DNA of 64,000 nt from Aplectana chamaeleonis. Taxonomy: Eukaryota > Nematoda > Chromadorea > Rhabditida > Cosmocercidae. The notes under the pieces were generated by a model that worked only from the letters and a program-made list of their open reading frames with translations, was not told the origin of the DNA and did not search any database. The position numbers were made by a program, and so were the translations under genes. The stretch lies in the NCBI GenBank assembly GCA_029168955.1, contig JAPDOI010001167.1:150913-214912 (forward strand), in the 5' to 3' direction. Positions 22,210-33,065 of the stretch are shown piece after piece (positions within the stretch are counted from its first letter, which is position 1; every line of letters begins with the position of its first letter).

Positions 22210-22686
22210 AGACACAGTCCAACCTCAGAATCAACTGTCTGTTCTCCTGACTATCTCGAAAACGGTCCCACGCTGATTCCAATGATGTCTCTGGAATCGT
22301 ACAAGACCCCCTAGGAACAAAGTTATGGCCCCTCCGAAATTGAGCTACGAGAACATGGTGGACGAGTTGTCCGAGGCTTGTAACATCCTTCATTTGCGAC
22401 CGATGTATACGAGCCGACCTGAACAAAGAGAGAGGTTGAGAATGTAGGGAAGAACGGGGCTAATGATCTGAAACCATCGTTCATCTCGCCACTGTTGAGC
22501 TCGAAAGATCGTAAAAGGGGCGTGTCAAAGTGGCTTCCGGATGTGGACGCCCCAGGGTGGCTTCCTCCTATATCTCGCTTATTCATAGGATTTGCGAGCT
22601 CGCACTTGGCAGGTGCTATATAGGGTGGGTCTACTTCACAGTTACGTGGAAATATCAAAATTCGTCCCTGAGCTTGGACTGTGCCT
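22210..22686. mobile_element. TTAA-flanked MITE, family B
   Basis: The left end is AGACACAGTCCAACCTCAG after TTAA (22206-22209). The right end in reverse complement is AGGCACAGTCCAAGCTCAGG. It is 477 bp. It shares its interior with 17541-18497 and the left part of 19849-20753. Its right flank is directly the left flank of the next element (CCTTTTAAGGC at 22684-22694). Confidence 0.76.
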
Positions 22687-22690
22687 TTTA

Positions 22691-23229
22691 AGGCAGTGGT
22701 CGCTCTCAAATATGCTCGTCTTCTTTTCCTCTCTGAACCCTTTTCTGGGTATAGAGTAGTAGAACGTATAAGAAAAAACCGCGAAAAAAAACACTGTTCT
22801 AGGCCAAACTTAAAGCCTGAACTTCCTTGTCTTTTGATGGTGGACGAGATCACCCCACATCATCGGCATCGATGATCTCTAGTGTCAGGAACATCAGCTG
22901 GCTTGAAATTGAATTTCAATCAATGAACCTTCGGATTTATGTACACATCTAGTCGAAAACATTGACTGAAGTGCTTGCTTTCATTGTTCAACTGTTTTAT
23001 TAGGTAAATTTTCATTTATTTCTTCCTCTGAGTGTCGATGATTTTCGACTGCTTGGCATGAGACTGTGACCTTTCTGTGCACGTGTGCACGAACTGGAAG
23101 TTTAGGGTCTTAATACCTCTAATTCTAGCCCGTTTTTCACCGCGCTACCTTCATAGTTTTTGAGCTGTTTTTGATCTGAGCTAATTTTTGTTGTTTTTCC
23201 GATAACGTTTTTCATAGTGACCACTGCCT
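22691..23229. mobile_element. TTAA-flanked MITE, family F
   Basis: The left end is AGGCAGTGGTCGCTC and the right end in reverse complement is AGGCAGTGGTCACTATG. TTAA lies at 23230-23233. It is 539 bp with no coding region. It abuts the family B MITE with a single shared TTAA-like joint. Confidence 0.7.
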
Positions 23230-23639
23230 TTAATAGAACTTTTCACCTCTGAGGACCAGACGACCACGACAGATAACAGGTTACAGAACCTCACCCAATC
23301 CGTTTCGGGTGGTCCTATGGAGTCCCATCCGTGGTTAGATGATCCTTTGATTAGATCAGAGCTCATACTTTGGAACGAAACAAACATAGACACACATAGC
23401 TAGTCAGTACTGACCAAATCAGAAGCGGATTTTCAAAAATCTCTGAGTGTTCCGAAAAGAGGGTAGGAGTGTTAGTTAGGACAGAGAATGTTTCTTAACT
23501 ACTTATACTTATTGCAATTTCACGAAAAAAAATCCGCCTTATGGGACCTGGATGCTAATCCGAAAAGAGGCTATTGATAACCAAGTATACAAATGTTATG
23601 ATGGAGAAACAGTAGTTTTTGTAGAGTCTCGGAATTCAT

Positions 23640-24382
23640 TCACTTTCTGAGATCATTCACTGTGATACCGGAAGTCGAAAATAGACGTTCGCATTCTGCG
23701 GACGTAGACGGAGCAGAAAGATATCGTCTAGCGAGCGCCTTCAGTAGAGGGAACTTTGACGAATTCGCTTTATTTCCCCAGAATTCGTATGGATCCAAAT
23801 CGATTGCCGGCTCTATGCTGAGATACTCTTCTACCTCCTGAATAGCTGGTTGGTAATTTCAACGTCGACGAAAGTGAACACTAACTCCTAGAAAATCTCA
23901 CAGCTAAAGCTTTGGTCTTCGCGTCCACTACAGGGTGTGCACTGTTGACTGTGCTTCTCATGATCCTTCTGCTTTCAGAGAAATAAGAAAATACATTCTT
24001 CCAAGAGGTCGATAATTTCTGGGCGTCCTCTTCTTCCCTGCTGACGTCGACACGTGCCGCTGCATCCTCGACCTTGTCCAGCAAAACATACTTGCTGCTG
24101 GAATCGAAAAATGTGTCCTTGAACCTTGGATCCAAAAGCGTCGTCATGATCTCATTTTCCAGATGCTTTTTCATTCTTGAGACTAGACCATCATGAATCA
24201 GATTTCTGATCCCATGAATAGGGTTGTCCTCCTTCAATCCCTCAACAATCATGATGTAGAGTGGTAGTACAACACTAATCGGTGAATAGGCACGATCCTG
24301 TGCAATGGTTGTAGCAGATGCGAGCGGCTCCAGTATGGTGCATACTTTCTCGATGATTTCCCAATCAAGAAGGATATAAAAA
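23640..24382 (-). pseudogene. hAT-family transposase, C-terminal remnant
   Basis: Reading on the minus strand, residues from DWEIIEKVCTILEPLA through LDPRFKD are followed by a frame break near 23870. Then comes the typical C-terminal dimerisation segment: EEYLSIEPAID, FWGNK, FPLLKALARRYLSAPSTSAECERLFS (written here only as landmarks FPLLKALA and SAECERLFS), ending with stop TGA at 23640-23642. These landmarks are characteristic of hAT transposases. The N-terminal BED finger and the first catalytic region are absent, and a TAG lies at 23881-23883, so this is a dead fragment. No terminal repeats were found. Confidence 0.82.
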
Positions 24383-24506
24383 ATATAAAGAAGGAATCAG
24401 GGCAGCGGTGTGGGTAGGATCCTACGGATATGTTATGTTTGATTCAGGGTCAAACACACTCGGTAATCATAACCAAGGGTGGTGCTGTTAGAGAGGGATG
24501 GGATGG

Positions 24507-24659
24507 GGACAGGGGCTCTCTACACACCGAGGGAGGAATTGTCCCCTCTTTGCAGTTCGGAACGTCACGCTACTCAATGCAAGCGATGTGGCCCCGAGTG
24601 GAATTAGAGCCGCGAAAAGCGGGACAACTCTTCCCTCGGTGTGTAGAGAGACCCTGTCC
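24507..24659. repeat. 28-bp inverted repeat near G-rich runs
   Basis: 24507-24534 (GGACAGGGGCTCTCTACACA and on) pairs with 24632-24659 (ending GAGACCCTGTCC), one mismatch in 28. About 75 bp downstream is a long uninterrupted G run (about 24731-24748). Probably a small MITE. Confidence 0.62.
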
Positions 24660-25839
24660 CGGAGGGATCGTCGGTATTTCGGAGCCTTTTTTCAGTTCAG
24701 GGAACGGCGCGCGGTGTGGATACCCACACCGTGGGGGGGGGGGGGGGTCTGAGCTGCGCAAGGGTGGAGTGGGAGGGGTCTGAGCTTCGCCGGGAGACCA
24801 AGTGAACCATTTTGAATGGGAGTATACACTGTTAGAAGTCATTTTTTACGAAGAATTCGATTATACCGTCCAATTTACATAAAATCTTGTCGTAACTAAG
24901 TTAGAGTAAAGGTCAAAATCATAATGTTTCCCTAAGATTGAATATGGATTTTACAACACAACATATATCAAACGACTGAGAGCGTGTCTGAGAAAATCGA
25001 AAAAAAAACATTTGATCTATTACGCTTCTGGGGGGGTGTTGAGAAAATCGTCAAAGTTCTGCTGCTGGAAGGGGGTCTGAGCACAATTGGCCTTGTCCAC
25101 ACCTAGTGAGCGATAAGCGCGCCTCAATGCCAAAAGTCTGACCCACGGCGAATGAGACCAAAAATGGGAAGGGGTGAGCCAAATAGCATTATTCTAAAAA
25201 TGTAGCATAATATGAACAGGAAAACCATATAAAAAGAACATTATACGTGGAGCGATATTCGCGCGATTTCAACTGATCAACGCCTACCATAGGATGTCGA
25301 TTCAGGTGATTTCCGCATTTTCCTCCGATTTCCGCACCCATTTTTCGGAAATCGGAAATCGGAATTCCTATGCCCAAAAACCTGCGGAATTCGGAAATCG
25401 GAAATTCGAATTCCGCTCATCCCTGAATAGGATGTTTAGCACCTAAAGACCGTGCTCACGATGGTTTTTAATTTTGAGGCTGTTCGCTAAACCGATTCCT
25501 GCACCAGAAGTACACAAAATGCTGTACTCTCACTCCACCCCCGCAGACCCACTGGAATTGCTTGTTGGGACGATGACATCTTCTGTGGACCAGTCATGCT
25601 CTACTCTCAATTTTTCCATTCCTTTCTTTGGGGCCTAACGATTATTCGGTAAAAAGGAGTCTTCCAAGTGAAAGTGGTTTGGTTTGCGTCAGAAACATGT
25701 GAATGAAAAAAGAACAATATGTATGAAAGTAGAGTGAGGAGTCTACAAAAATGAACAATATTTTGTGAAAGCGACTTTCCTGGTTAACACCTTCAAATAG
25801 CAAAAACCAAGCGTTGCGGTATTCTGCAAGGAAGGGCGT

Positions 25840-26082
25840 AAAGTGTGTCCGAATGAGACTGGCCGACCATGCGCCCATCGTACGTGGCAGGCGGCTGTCG
25901 CGTGCGCCGCTCTCGGACGAGCATGCGAAACGACAGCGAGCCTTCCCCGCAGCCATTCACTAGGAGCGGGGCCGGCAGCGGCTGTCAGCAAACAATCATC
26001 CAGCTGCAGCCGTTCGAACACTCGTCCGAGAGCAGCTCATGCGATGGCCGCATGGTCGGCCAGTCTCATTCGGACACACTTT
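25840..26082. mobile_element. MITE with perfect 34-bp terminal inverted repeats
   Basis: 25840-25873 (starts AAAGTGTGTCCGAATGAGAC) and 26049-26082 are exact reverse complements over 34 bp. The 243-bp GC-rich unit is absent from the opposite arm of the surrounding inverted duplication, so it inserted after that duplication. Inner sequence also has partial symmetry (GCTCTCGGACGAG and CTCGTCCGAGAGC). Confidence 0.82.
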
Positions 26083-26284
26083 ACAACATCGAGTAAAGTG
26101 TGTACAACATCGACCAACAAGGGAAGAATAAGAAGAAGCGTAGGTCTGAACGGTAGAAATCTAATGTCACGTGGGAATGTTCACGCATTACATGGTGAAA
26201 TAGTGTTGAGTACCCGTCGCGAAAGATAGATCTGAAGGAGGTCTAAGCTTCGAAAGTTTGCCAGCCATCGACCCCCTCCTAGAC

Positions 26285-26385
26285 TATGAATCGTTAAGTG
26301 GTCAAGTCAACAACATGGACGGCGCAAATGGAGGTAGGGGCAGTGGTGGGCATGTGAGCAGGGTTCGAATCTCCCCCAGAGCTGC
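26285..26385 (+). other. tRNA-like/B-box segment in left arm
   Basis: The words CGTTAAGTGGTCAAGTCAAC and GGGTTCGAATCTCCCCC are arranged roughly like the 5' part and T-arm of a tRNA, and they are conserved in the right arm (27571-27650, reverse). I cannot fold a complete cloverleaf, so I do not call a tRNA. A tRNA-derived SINE head is possible. Confidence 0.3.
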
Positions 26386-28575
26386 TTTTTTGCAAATTCA
26401 AGGAACTTTATTATATTGATCAAAAATTATACCACAAATGTCATCTTATCCTTTTGCTGCGCGATATAGCCATATCGACTGTGAAATAGACTCGGGTACA
26501 AAGGGTTTAAGGTTTTGTTCCCCATCAAATATTTCCATTGTTTTGGAGAACTTACATGATTTGGATGTATTAACATCACATATTTTTAACAACCTTATCA
26601 CTTTATGGGGCGCAAAATCCATAGCCATTTCTTTCACTAATGGTAAATAGGCACATAATGTATCAAACATAAGCAAATTCTGCAATAGGGACAGCTAATG
26701 AACGCAATAGGCCCCTGGCAATCTATCTCTTCACAGGGGCCGAGCGCCACTGGGAATTCGAAATCAGTTAGAGTTCCAACAGGACCCGGACGGATAAGAA
26801 CGTAGCCGGCTTTAAAGACATCGTCCACGCTAAAAACCATATATTATTTTAAACGACCTGAAAATTCAAAATTTCGAAGAGCAATAGTAGAGTGAAATCG
26901 CTCGAGCAGTGCTTTCGATTAGCTGAAAAACCCGATGTCCGCCAGCTGAACCAAGCTTGTTACACCAGACGGTTTTGTCAAAATCTGCAAGTTTTGCCCC
27001 GCCGGCACAAGAGCCTGTATTGCGCTTTTATTGGAAAAATCACTCCTTGAGTCGAGAAAGGGAACACAATTCTCTGGCATCTGCTGGATGAAAACATTCT
27101 CGAAAAAATGCGAGTGTTGTTAACGTCGTCATGATATGGGATGTTCAGCTGACGACGTAAAGTTTCTTTGTCTTGAATACACCCTTCAATGGGAAGCGAC
27201 CACCCGGCTCTGGTAATTGGACAAAGAGCATTTCTCCGACCTTGCCTGATGGGGAAATGAGGGGCATGACGGTCAGACTACGTGTTGTCGCAGAAGCCGA
27301 CTGCACCAAGCGCACAATCTTCTGTTACTTGATGGTTCTCGTAACTTGTTCAAAATATGTGGGGTAATATGTACTTCCCAATCATAAAAGTTCCCCAAAG
27401 CAATGGGAAAGCTTTCATGGGAAACAAAACCTTGAATCCCTTGTACCCGAGTCTATTTCACTGTCGATATGGCTATATCGCGCAGCAAAAGGAGAAGATG
27501 ACATTTGTGCTATAATTTTTGATCAAAATATGAAAGTTCCGCGATTTTGCAGAAAACAGCCCTGGGGGAGATTCGAACCCCGGTCACATTCCCATCAGTG
27601 CCTCTTCCTCCCTTTGCGCCGTCGATGCTGTTGACTACGCCGCTTAACAATTCATGGACTAGGAAGAGGTCGATGGTCAGCAAATTTTCGGAGCTTATAA
27701 CTCCTTCAGATCTACCTTTCGCGGCGGGTACCCAACACTATTTGACCATGTAATGCGTGAACATTCCCACATGACATTAGATTTCTACCGTTCAGACCTA
27801 AGCTTCTCATACTTCCCTTGTAAGAGTACACCCATATATTTTCGTAAAACAAATAGAAGTCCTTTCTCGGTTTTTCGGCAACCACTAAACCGTTTAATGT
27901 AGAACACCGCAACGGCTTGTTTTTGCTATTTAGAGGTGTTGACCAGGAAAATCGTTTTCACAAAATATTGTTCATTTTTGTACACTCTCCTCACTCCACT
28001 TTCCAATTGTTCCCTTTTTATTCACATGTTTCTGACGCGAACCAAACCAGTTTTACTTGGAAGACCCGTTTTTCACAGAATTGATCACTTTTTCTTCATA
28101 TTACTCAGTAATATCCTATTAAAGAATTTCGAACATAGACCTCTTCGTTTCCCACTAGATCTGTTCCCTTTTTGTTGTCACAAGAATCAATGACCCAATC
28201 AGTTATAAAACTATCTCTGCCTCTACACATGTGTAGTAATCAAATCAAATGAGAGTTCATAATTAATTTGTGACTTAGGCTGTGAATTATAATTTTGTGT
28301 CGAAGTTAGTGACTGTAACAGTTTAGGCCCCGGTCATAGTTGGTCGATCGGACGTAGCCAGCCCAATCGATAATCATAAAAGACATGAATGAAGGGGGGG
28401 GGGGTAAAAAAACGACACCCTGTTTGACCTACCCGACCGATATTCACATGATATTAGTTAACAATTGAATGATACCACTGATTTCATTCCACATATTTCA
28501 TACACTATGTGTACACACAAACCGCTTCGCGGCGTACTTGTGGTTGTGTATTGTGGCGCATACAATAATCCAATC

Positions 28576-28745
28576 ATTGCAAAATCGGTTGGGTCCCGCA
28601 CCACATTCAGGTCCCGCACACTTTCCCCTGAGCTCGGCGCACTCCCAGGTTTGTCCCGCAAACATTTTTTGCCGCTGGGCGCACTCCCAGTTGCGTCCCA
28701 CACACATTCCCCGACGCTCGTTGGGCTCCACACACTTTCCAGGGA
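28576..28745. repeat. 43-bp tandem repeat, about 2.5 to 4 units
   Basis: GGCGCACTCCCAG recurs at about 28636 and 28679, with GTCCCGCACAC or GTCCCACACAC and TTTCC words between. The spacing is about 43 bp. It is non-coding as far as can be seen. The rest of 28076-29084 shows nothing I can name beyond a G run near 28394. Confidence 0.55.
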
Positions 28746-29084
28746 GATGGTATGGTGCGCAGGAAGAATCTCCCGATTGTGTACAACCCTTGAGAGAGCA
28801 ACTTTCCTAAGGAGGTTCCTACGAAAAAGCCACCGCTCCGCGCTGTGATAACCTAATACAGGAGTTCACTCGAAATGAACCAGAGTCTACTTCGATTGAT
28901 AGCGTTTCCGAACGGTGGTTCATTTAATTTCTGTTCTATATCGTGGGTGCCCCCACGCTAACTCCGATTGTTGTTACGGTTTTCGAAGTTGTAGGAAATG
29001 GCGGTAGCACTCCCACAGCTAAAGAAATCTTTTGACTTTCAGAATGAGCGATTTTGGGGGTGTTCGTATAAACTACCGCTCGTT

Positions 29085-29225
29085 AAATTTGGTCAGAAAG
29101 CGCATGAGAGCGCATTTTTGCGTCGATTCCGTCTTTTCGAATGACTAGCTTTCAAGTCAACTTTGTGCGAAGCTAGGGAGGTGATCATGATCTTGGCGTT
29201 CAGGGCTATCCGGTGGTATAGCCAT
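29085..29225 (-). repeat. dispersed repeat R, copy 2 (reverse)
   Basis: It matches 21640-21790 in reverse complement (CAGAAAGCGC, GTCTTTTCG, GATCATGATCTTGGCG, GGGCTATCCGGTGGTATAGC). Confidence 0.5.
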
Positions 29226-29578
29226 TGGCACAGATTCGTTGAGAACTGGAGAAGTTAAACCGCGAAATTCTCATGGTCTCTACGCGTGCTGGTGGGAGCG
29301 GAAGTCAGAGACAGCTAGAGAGCGGAGGGCAGGCGGAGGCTGCAGCATGGCGTGGGCCGCACGCGCTATGAGTGATGCGAATTACGATGTTCCACAGAGG
29401 ATAGGAACGGGGAAACGCGGACAGAGACAGTCATGCACCCTTCGCCACGGTGCCGCAATTAGAAACCTGGCTGATTGCAAAACTTCTATAGTTTTCAACG
29501 AAAACCCCACAAAAGCTACATAACCTCTGGTTTATTTCAAGTGAATTCCTGTTTTCGATTATCACAGCGCGGAGAGGT

Positions 29579-30205
29579 CTCAGAACGTCGGAGGGCCGCG
29601 CCCCCGTACCCACCACTCAGCGAGGCGGGGCCCTTCTCCGCGCCTGGCGCCCTACAGGTCCCCGCCCCAGCCCCATGACTCATAATGGGCGCGACGCCCG
29701 GACATCCAAGCAAAAGGGCGCGGGGCCCGGGCAGAACATCTCCACGTTGTCATCGCTTAAATCATTGATTGATTCCTTGTATAACGATATCCGGGAACCA
29801 CCTCTCCCACACCCTGGGCGAGGTGATATACCCTTCTCCAAAATTTTCCAAACCCCACGATGGGTGTCCCCTGCAAGTCTAATCAATAGACTGGGGAACT
29901 TACCTTACTGCCACCCCGCAAAGTGCGCGATGATGTAAGTACCTACTCAGTGGTGCCTGCAGTGAAGTCATCATAAAATTGTGCTCCGTATGTGGCACGG
30001 GTTTGATTCTGGCGTTCAACGTATCATGCGATTTGCCAGAGCGAACATGTTTTTATCTGTTTCGAATTTTCCCTGCAGGACCAAGCTAACGAAATTTGGT
30101 GGCGCCCCCGCCTCGCGCCTAATGATTCTCCGCTCGCAAAACATGGCCCCCGCCGCTCGCCCTTGGTCGGAAATTCCCGGGGGAACGGCCCTCCGACGTT
30201 CTGAG
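29579..30205. mobile_element. MITE-like unit with perfect 20-bp terminal inverted repeats
   Basis: CTCAGAACGTCGGAGGGCCG at 29579-29598 is the exact reverse complement of 30186-30205. The interval is 627 bp and GC-rich at both ends. No transposase. The target duplication is unclear. Confidence 0.62.
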
Positions 30206-30242
30206 GTGGCTATTTCATCGGAACCTCCTTATCACGTGCAAG

Positions 30243-30386
30243 TATGGAGCTTCGGGGAACCGTTCTGCTTTTAAACGTATCGATCAAACGTGTTCAGACA
30301 GGTAATTGCAGGTAAACATGTTTTGTCACTTCAAAAGGCATGTTTCAACGTTAGGAGACGATCGGTTCCCCGAAGCTCTATACCGC
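30243..30386. repeat. 144-bp inverted-repeat element
   Basis: TATGGAGCTTCGGGGAACCG (30243) pairs with CGGTTCCCCGAAGCTCTATA (ending near 30386). Inside is GTAAACATGTTTTGTCAC. A small MITE directly following the 29579-30205 unit. Confidence 0.55.
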
Positions 30387-30489
30387 TATTCCCTTATCAC
30401 TAGTTACATTCATTGTATATTTCACCGAGGCTCACCGCTCCGCTGCTGGTGATACACGAAATCCACAAGTCACTAGGGGGTTGCCAGAG

Positions 30490-30640
30490 TCTACATAATT
30501 GGGTAGCCCTCAAGTTCAGAATCATGAATAACACCATAGTTCGCTCAAGGTTGAGTTAATCAAAGAGTACGAAAAGACGCAAAGAAGACGCGTCTTCGCG
30601 CGCTTTCTGACTAAATTCTACAAGCGGTATTGTACATGCC
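30490..30640 (+). repeat. dispersed repeat R, copy 3
   Basis: Same order of words as 21640-21790: TAGCCCTCAA, ATCATGAATA, TAGTTCGCTCAAGGTTGA, GAAAAGACGCAAAG, CGCTTTCTGAC. The copy ends about where the MITE at 30661 begins. Confidence 0.55.
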
Positions 30641-30660
30641 GCGGGTGCGTCTTAGGGTTG

Positions 30661-31038
30661 GGCGCTATTCATACTCCTCAGGGCCAGCGCGACACGGGCG
30701 TGACGCGCTTGCCGAGACTATGAATACTCCAGCGGCGACGCCATGGCGTGGCGGAAAAAAAGTGGGCCTCAACTTTTCCAAACAAATAAATTCTGTTCAC
30801 GCGTTCATCGTCACCATGTCAGAGGATAGTAACGGATTTAATAATCATGAAACGGAATGAAATTGATGACAGACTTATAACAAAAATGATGAAGAAATCG
30901 TTACGGTCGTCGCCGCCATGGCTGAGCGGGCCTCACGCGCGTGCCGAGTGGGCGTGGCGTCAGGCCATTCATACTGCAACGCCAAGCCCCAGCATCACGC
31001 TCGTGCCGCGCTGGCGTTGAAGGAATATGAATAGCGCC
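30661..31038. mobile_element. MITE with GGCGCTATTCATA termini
   Basis: The left end reads GGCGCTATTCATACTCC and continues to CCAGCGCGACACG. The right end in reverse complement reads GGCGCTATTCATATTCC and continues to CCAGCGCGGCACG. That gives terminal inverted repeats of about 40 bp on a 378-bp unit. The right flank is TTAA. The interior is GC-rich with further GACGCC and GGCGTC symmetry. Confidence 0.66.
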
Positions 31039-31760
31039 TTAACATAGACGGCGTCTATATGGGGCAGGAGACCTTATACACTTGCCTTATTGTCTCACCA
31101 GTTTTTCATCATTGCGAAATTGGTGAAATGCAGTGCGGCCGAAAGTGTTCTCTCCGAAGCGAAATCTAAGAGTACAAGAAATATCAACCTCCCAATACTA
31201 CAGGTTAGGCTGATATTTTATTTCAAAAATTTAAAACAGGAACGACTAATATGGTTAGGGGCGCGATAATGTAGCCGCGGCAAGACTAGAAGGTTTTGCC
31301 CTCATGTTTGGAAAATTCCCTGTAGTATTGGTAAGGTTGATATTTCTGGTACTCTTGGTACTCAATGACATGCTTTGATGTCCTTAAGCATGTCGTTAAA
31401 GCCGAACGTGGAGAATATAAATCAAAATTTACCTTGGAGCTAACATCGTGACGTCTGAAATGCTTGGAACAGTGAGACTTAGTAAACTGTCGAAAAAAAG
31501 AGTTGTCTTACTGCGTTTTTTCTGTGTCTGTTCGAGGAGCATTCTGAAAGACGAGGTGTACGCCGTAACTACATATAGCATTCCTAGGTGGAGCCTAGCT
31601 TACGCGGATGAGTCCGGGCGGAGCGCGCAGCGGAGCGGTCGGTCATGGCAAAATATAACAGCGATAAAGATGAAGAGATTTTAATCTAATAAACCCGATA
31701 AGCCTTTTTCGACCGGCTCCAAATGAGAGAGTTAGGCTATATTCACAGTTTAGTTATGTT

Positions 31761-31950
31761 CGTGGCTTGCTTCTTCAAGAAAAAACATTTAAATCTCACC
31801 GGATGCTGGCGGTATGGTAAGCGAGAAGAGCTGCGAAAGAAACCGCTAATTTGAGAGGAAAGCTGCTCTCTTCTCTCGGATTAGCGCACCAGCGCACGCG
31901 ACCGCCGCAGCTGGAATTCAGATGTTTTTTCTTGAGGAAACAAGCCACGG
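31761..31950. repeat. foldback repeat, copy 2
   Basis: The arms CGTGGCTTGCTTCTTCAAGA (31761) and TTCTTGAGGAAACAAGCCAC (near 31930) match those of 4265-4397. The centre is longer here. Confidence 0.6.
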
Positions 31951-32563
31951 ACTCAACTATACATATTTCTCGCGAGTTCGCTGAAGCTGGCAGTATGCGC
32001 TGCATTCTTGCGAAGTGGGCAGAGCATGTTGAAATAGAAATTCGAGGGCGGAGACAAGAGACGCTACCAGTTTCGGTGGAGAAAACTGCTCTGGAGGACT
32101 TCTTCGTCCATCACGCGAGGTCGTCGCAGACTAGATAAGCGCCAGCTAGGCTGACTAAGGCAAATGCAGTAGTCTTCTCTTTGCCAGCTGCTCGATCGAT
32201 TTGGGTTTGATTTATTTGAATATCTTCATTCGTCGTTTTTCGTAGTGTTTTTGTATTTCCACTTTCGGTACATATTGGCCTTTGGACTACGGTGGATAGA
32301 ATAGGCAGTTCAATTCCGTAACTCTGTACGACTCACTGTTGGAGAATTTTTTGTGTGGAACCAAACTACTGTTTTCAGCTTTTTTTGTAAACATACAGCA
32401 ACTTTTCAGATTTAGGCTCTGTCCTACTCAGAGTATTGGCCGACAAATAGCTGTGAAAATGCCGCGAAATGCCTGCGTGCCGCGTAATAGCCGCAAAATA
32501 ACCGCCAAATAATGCTCGCCGCGAAATAGTCGTGAAACAGCCGAGAAACAATGCTCTCCAGGT
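31951..32563. other. no gene; CGCGAAAT-rich stretch at 32445-32545
   Basis: No supported coding region. From 32445 to 32545 the words CCGCGAAAT, CCGCAAAAT and CCGAGAAAC repeat irregularly. Similar words in mirror arrangement occur at 33110-33225 (AGCCACGAAATAGCCC, GGGCTATTTCGCGG), suggesting both are parts of one decayed inverted unit. Confidence 0.4.
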
Positions 32564-32625
32564 ACTTGTGGTATTCGGTGGTTGAAGCGAGACCAAGATC
32601 GCTTCAACCACCGAATACCACAAGT
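32564..32625. repeat. perfect 26-bp hairpin with 10-nt loop
   Basis: 32564-32589 (starts ACTTGTGGTATTCGGTGGTT) and 32600-32625 are exact reverse complements over 26 bp, around the loop AGACCAAGAT. The shape resembles a short-hairpin RNA. Nothing shows that it is transcribed, and a small inverted duplication is the simpler reading. Confidence 0.7.
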
Positions 32626-32738
32626 GTCAATCAACATGCCAAGATTTATGGAGAGTCGCACGTGGACAATTCTACAAGCTCTCCAGGTAGTTATACGGCG
32701 CGTTCCAGAATCATGATTCAGATGTCAGCACCTCCGTC

Positions 32739-32880
32739 GGTTCAATTACCCAAGCTTGAGGTACTTGGACCTCGTTCAGCCTCTGGAGGCCCCGCCCAAC
32801 CGCTGGCGGCCCAGATGGTGGCTCGGCGAGCCGGCGACGGTTGCGTATTGGTTAATTTGGTACTCTTTCGGAGTAGACGA
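32739..32880 (+). ncRNA. SL1-like spliced-leader RNA gene or pseudogene
   Basis: The 22 nt at 32739-32760 match nematode SL1 at all but positions 5 and 17, both T-to-C. The next bases are GTACTTGG, so a GT donor sits exactly where the SL exon ends in known SL RNA genes. Further features in the expected order: TACC and GGTA can pair around the donor; short hairpins follow (CCTCTGGAGG, CCGCTGGCGG, GGCTCGGCGAGCC); then AATTTGG at 32854-32860 resembles an Sm-binding site; then the hairpin TACTC-TTTCG-GAGTA at 32861-32875. The Sm-like site lies about 115 nt from the start, further than in typical SL RNAs. It may be a variant gene, a decayed copy, or a leader captured in a retrocopy. Confidence 0.5.
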
Positions 32881-33065
32881 CCCACTCTGATAAAAAAGGT
32901 GTTCTTATGCTGCTACAGGATCATTTTCCAATGTTTTGGCATCTAAACATGTAGAAGCGTAGAACAACATGTGAAGAACAAAATGCAAAGAATGCAAAAT
33001 GCAAAGAACATAAAGAAAACATCAAGAACATCCGATTCTCTCAGGTGGGTCGTCTATTCCAAAAG
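32868..33065. repeat. inverted repeat, about 28-bp arms
   Basis: CTTTCGGAGTAGACGACCCA (32865 on) pairs with GTGGGTCGTCTATTCCAAAAG (33043-33063), with a few mismatches. The interior contains repeated AAAGAACA and TGCAAAG words. A small MITE; its left arm overlaps the 3' hairpin of the SL1-like segment. Confidence 0.5.

Larger units (their letters stand above)
25651..28075. repeat. large imperfect inverted duplication, about 2.4 kb
   Basis: Left arm words reappear in reverse in the right arm in order. AAAAAGGAGTCTTCCAAGTG (25651) matches the segment ending 28075. GGTCTGAACGGTAGAAATCT (26141) matches 27780-27800. GCGCGATATAGCCATATCGA (26460) matches 27465-27484. Similarity continues inward to about 26640 and 27320. 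The left arm contains a 243-bp MITE that the right arm lacks. Each arm carries a tRNA-like B-box word, GGTTCGAATCTCCCCCAG. The centre has short open frames without recognised domains. Confidence 0.72.

Noticed and set aside
25600..26230. Overlapping open frames of 60-130 codons
   Set aside because: They run through the perfect inverted repeats of the 25840-26082 MITE and so are incidental.
26285..27650. Intact tRNA genes at the GGTTCGAATC words
   Set aside because: No complete cloverleaf with acceptor stem could be made by eye in either arm.
31600..31640. Hammerhead-ribozyme-like word GGATGAGTCC, and CTGATGAG at 16447
   Set aside because: Neither is followed by the GAAA-containing strand and three helices needed.
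31200..31740. Telomere-like GTTAGGC words
   Set aside because: Only isolated single copies are present, with no array.
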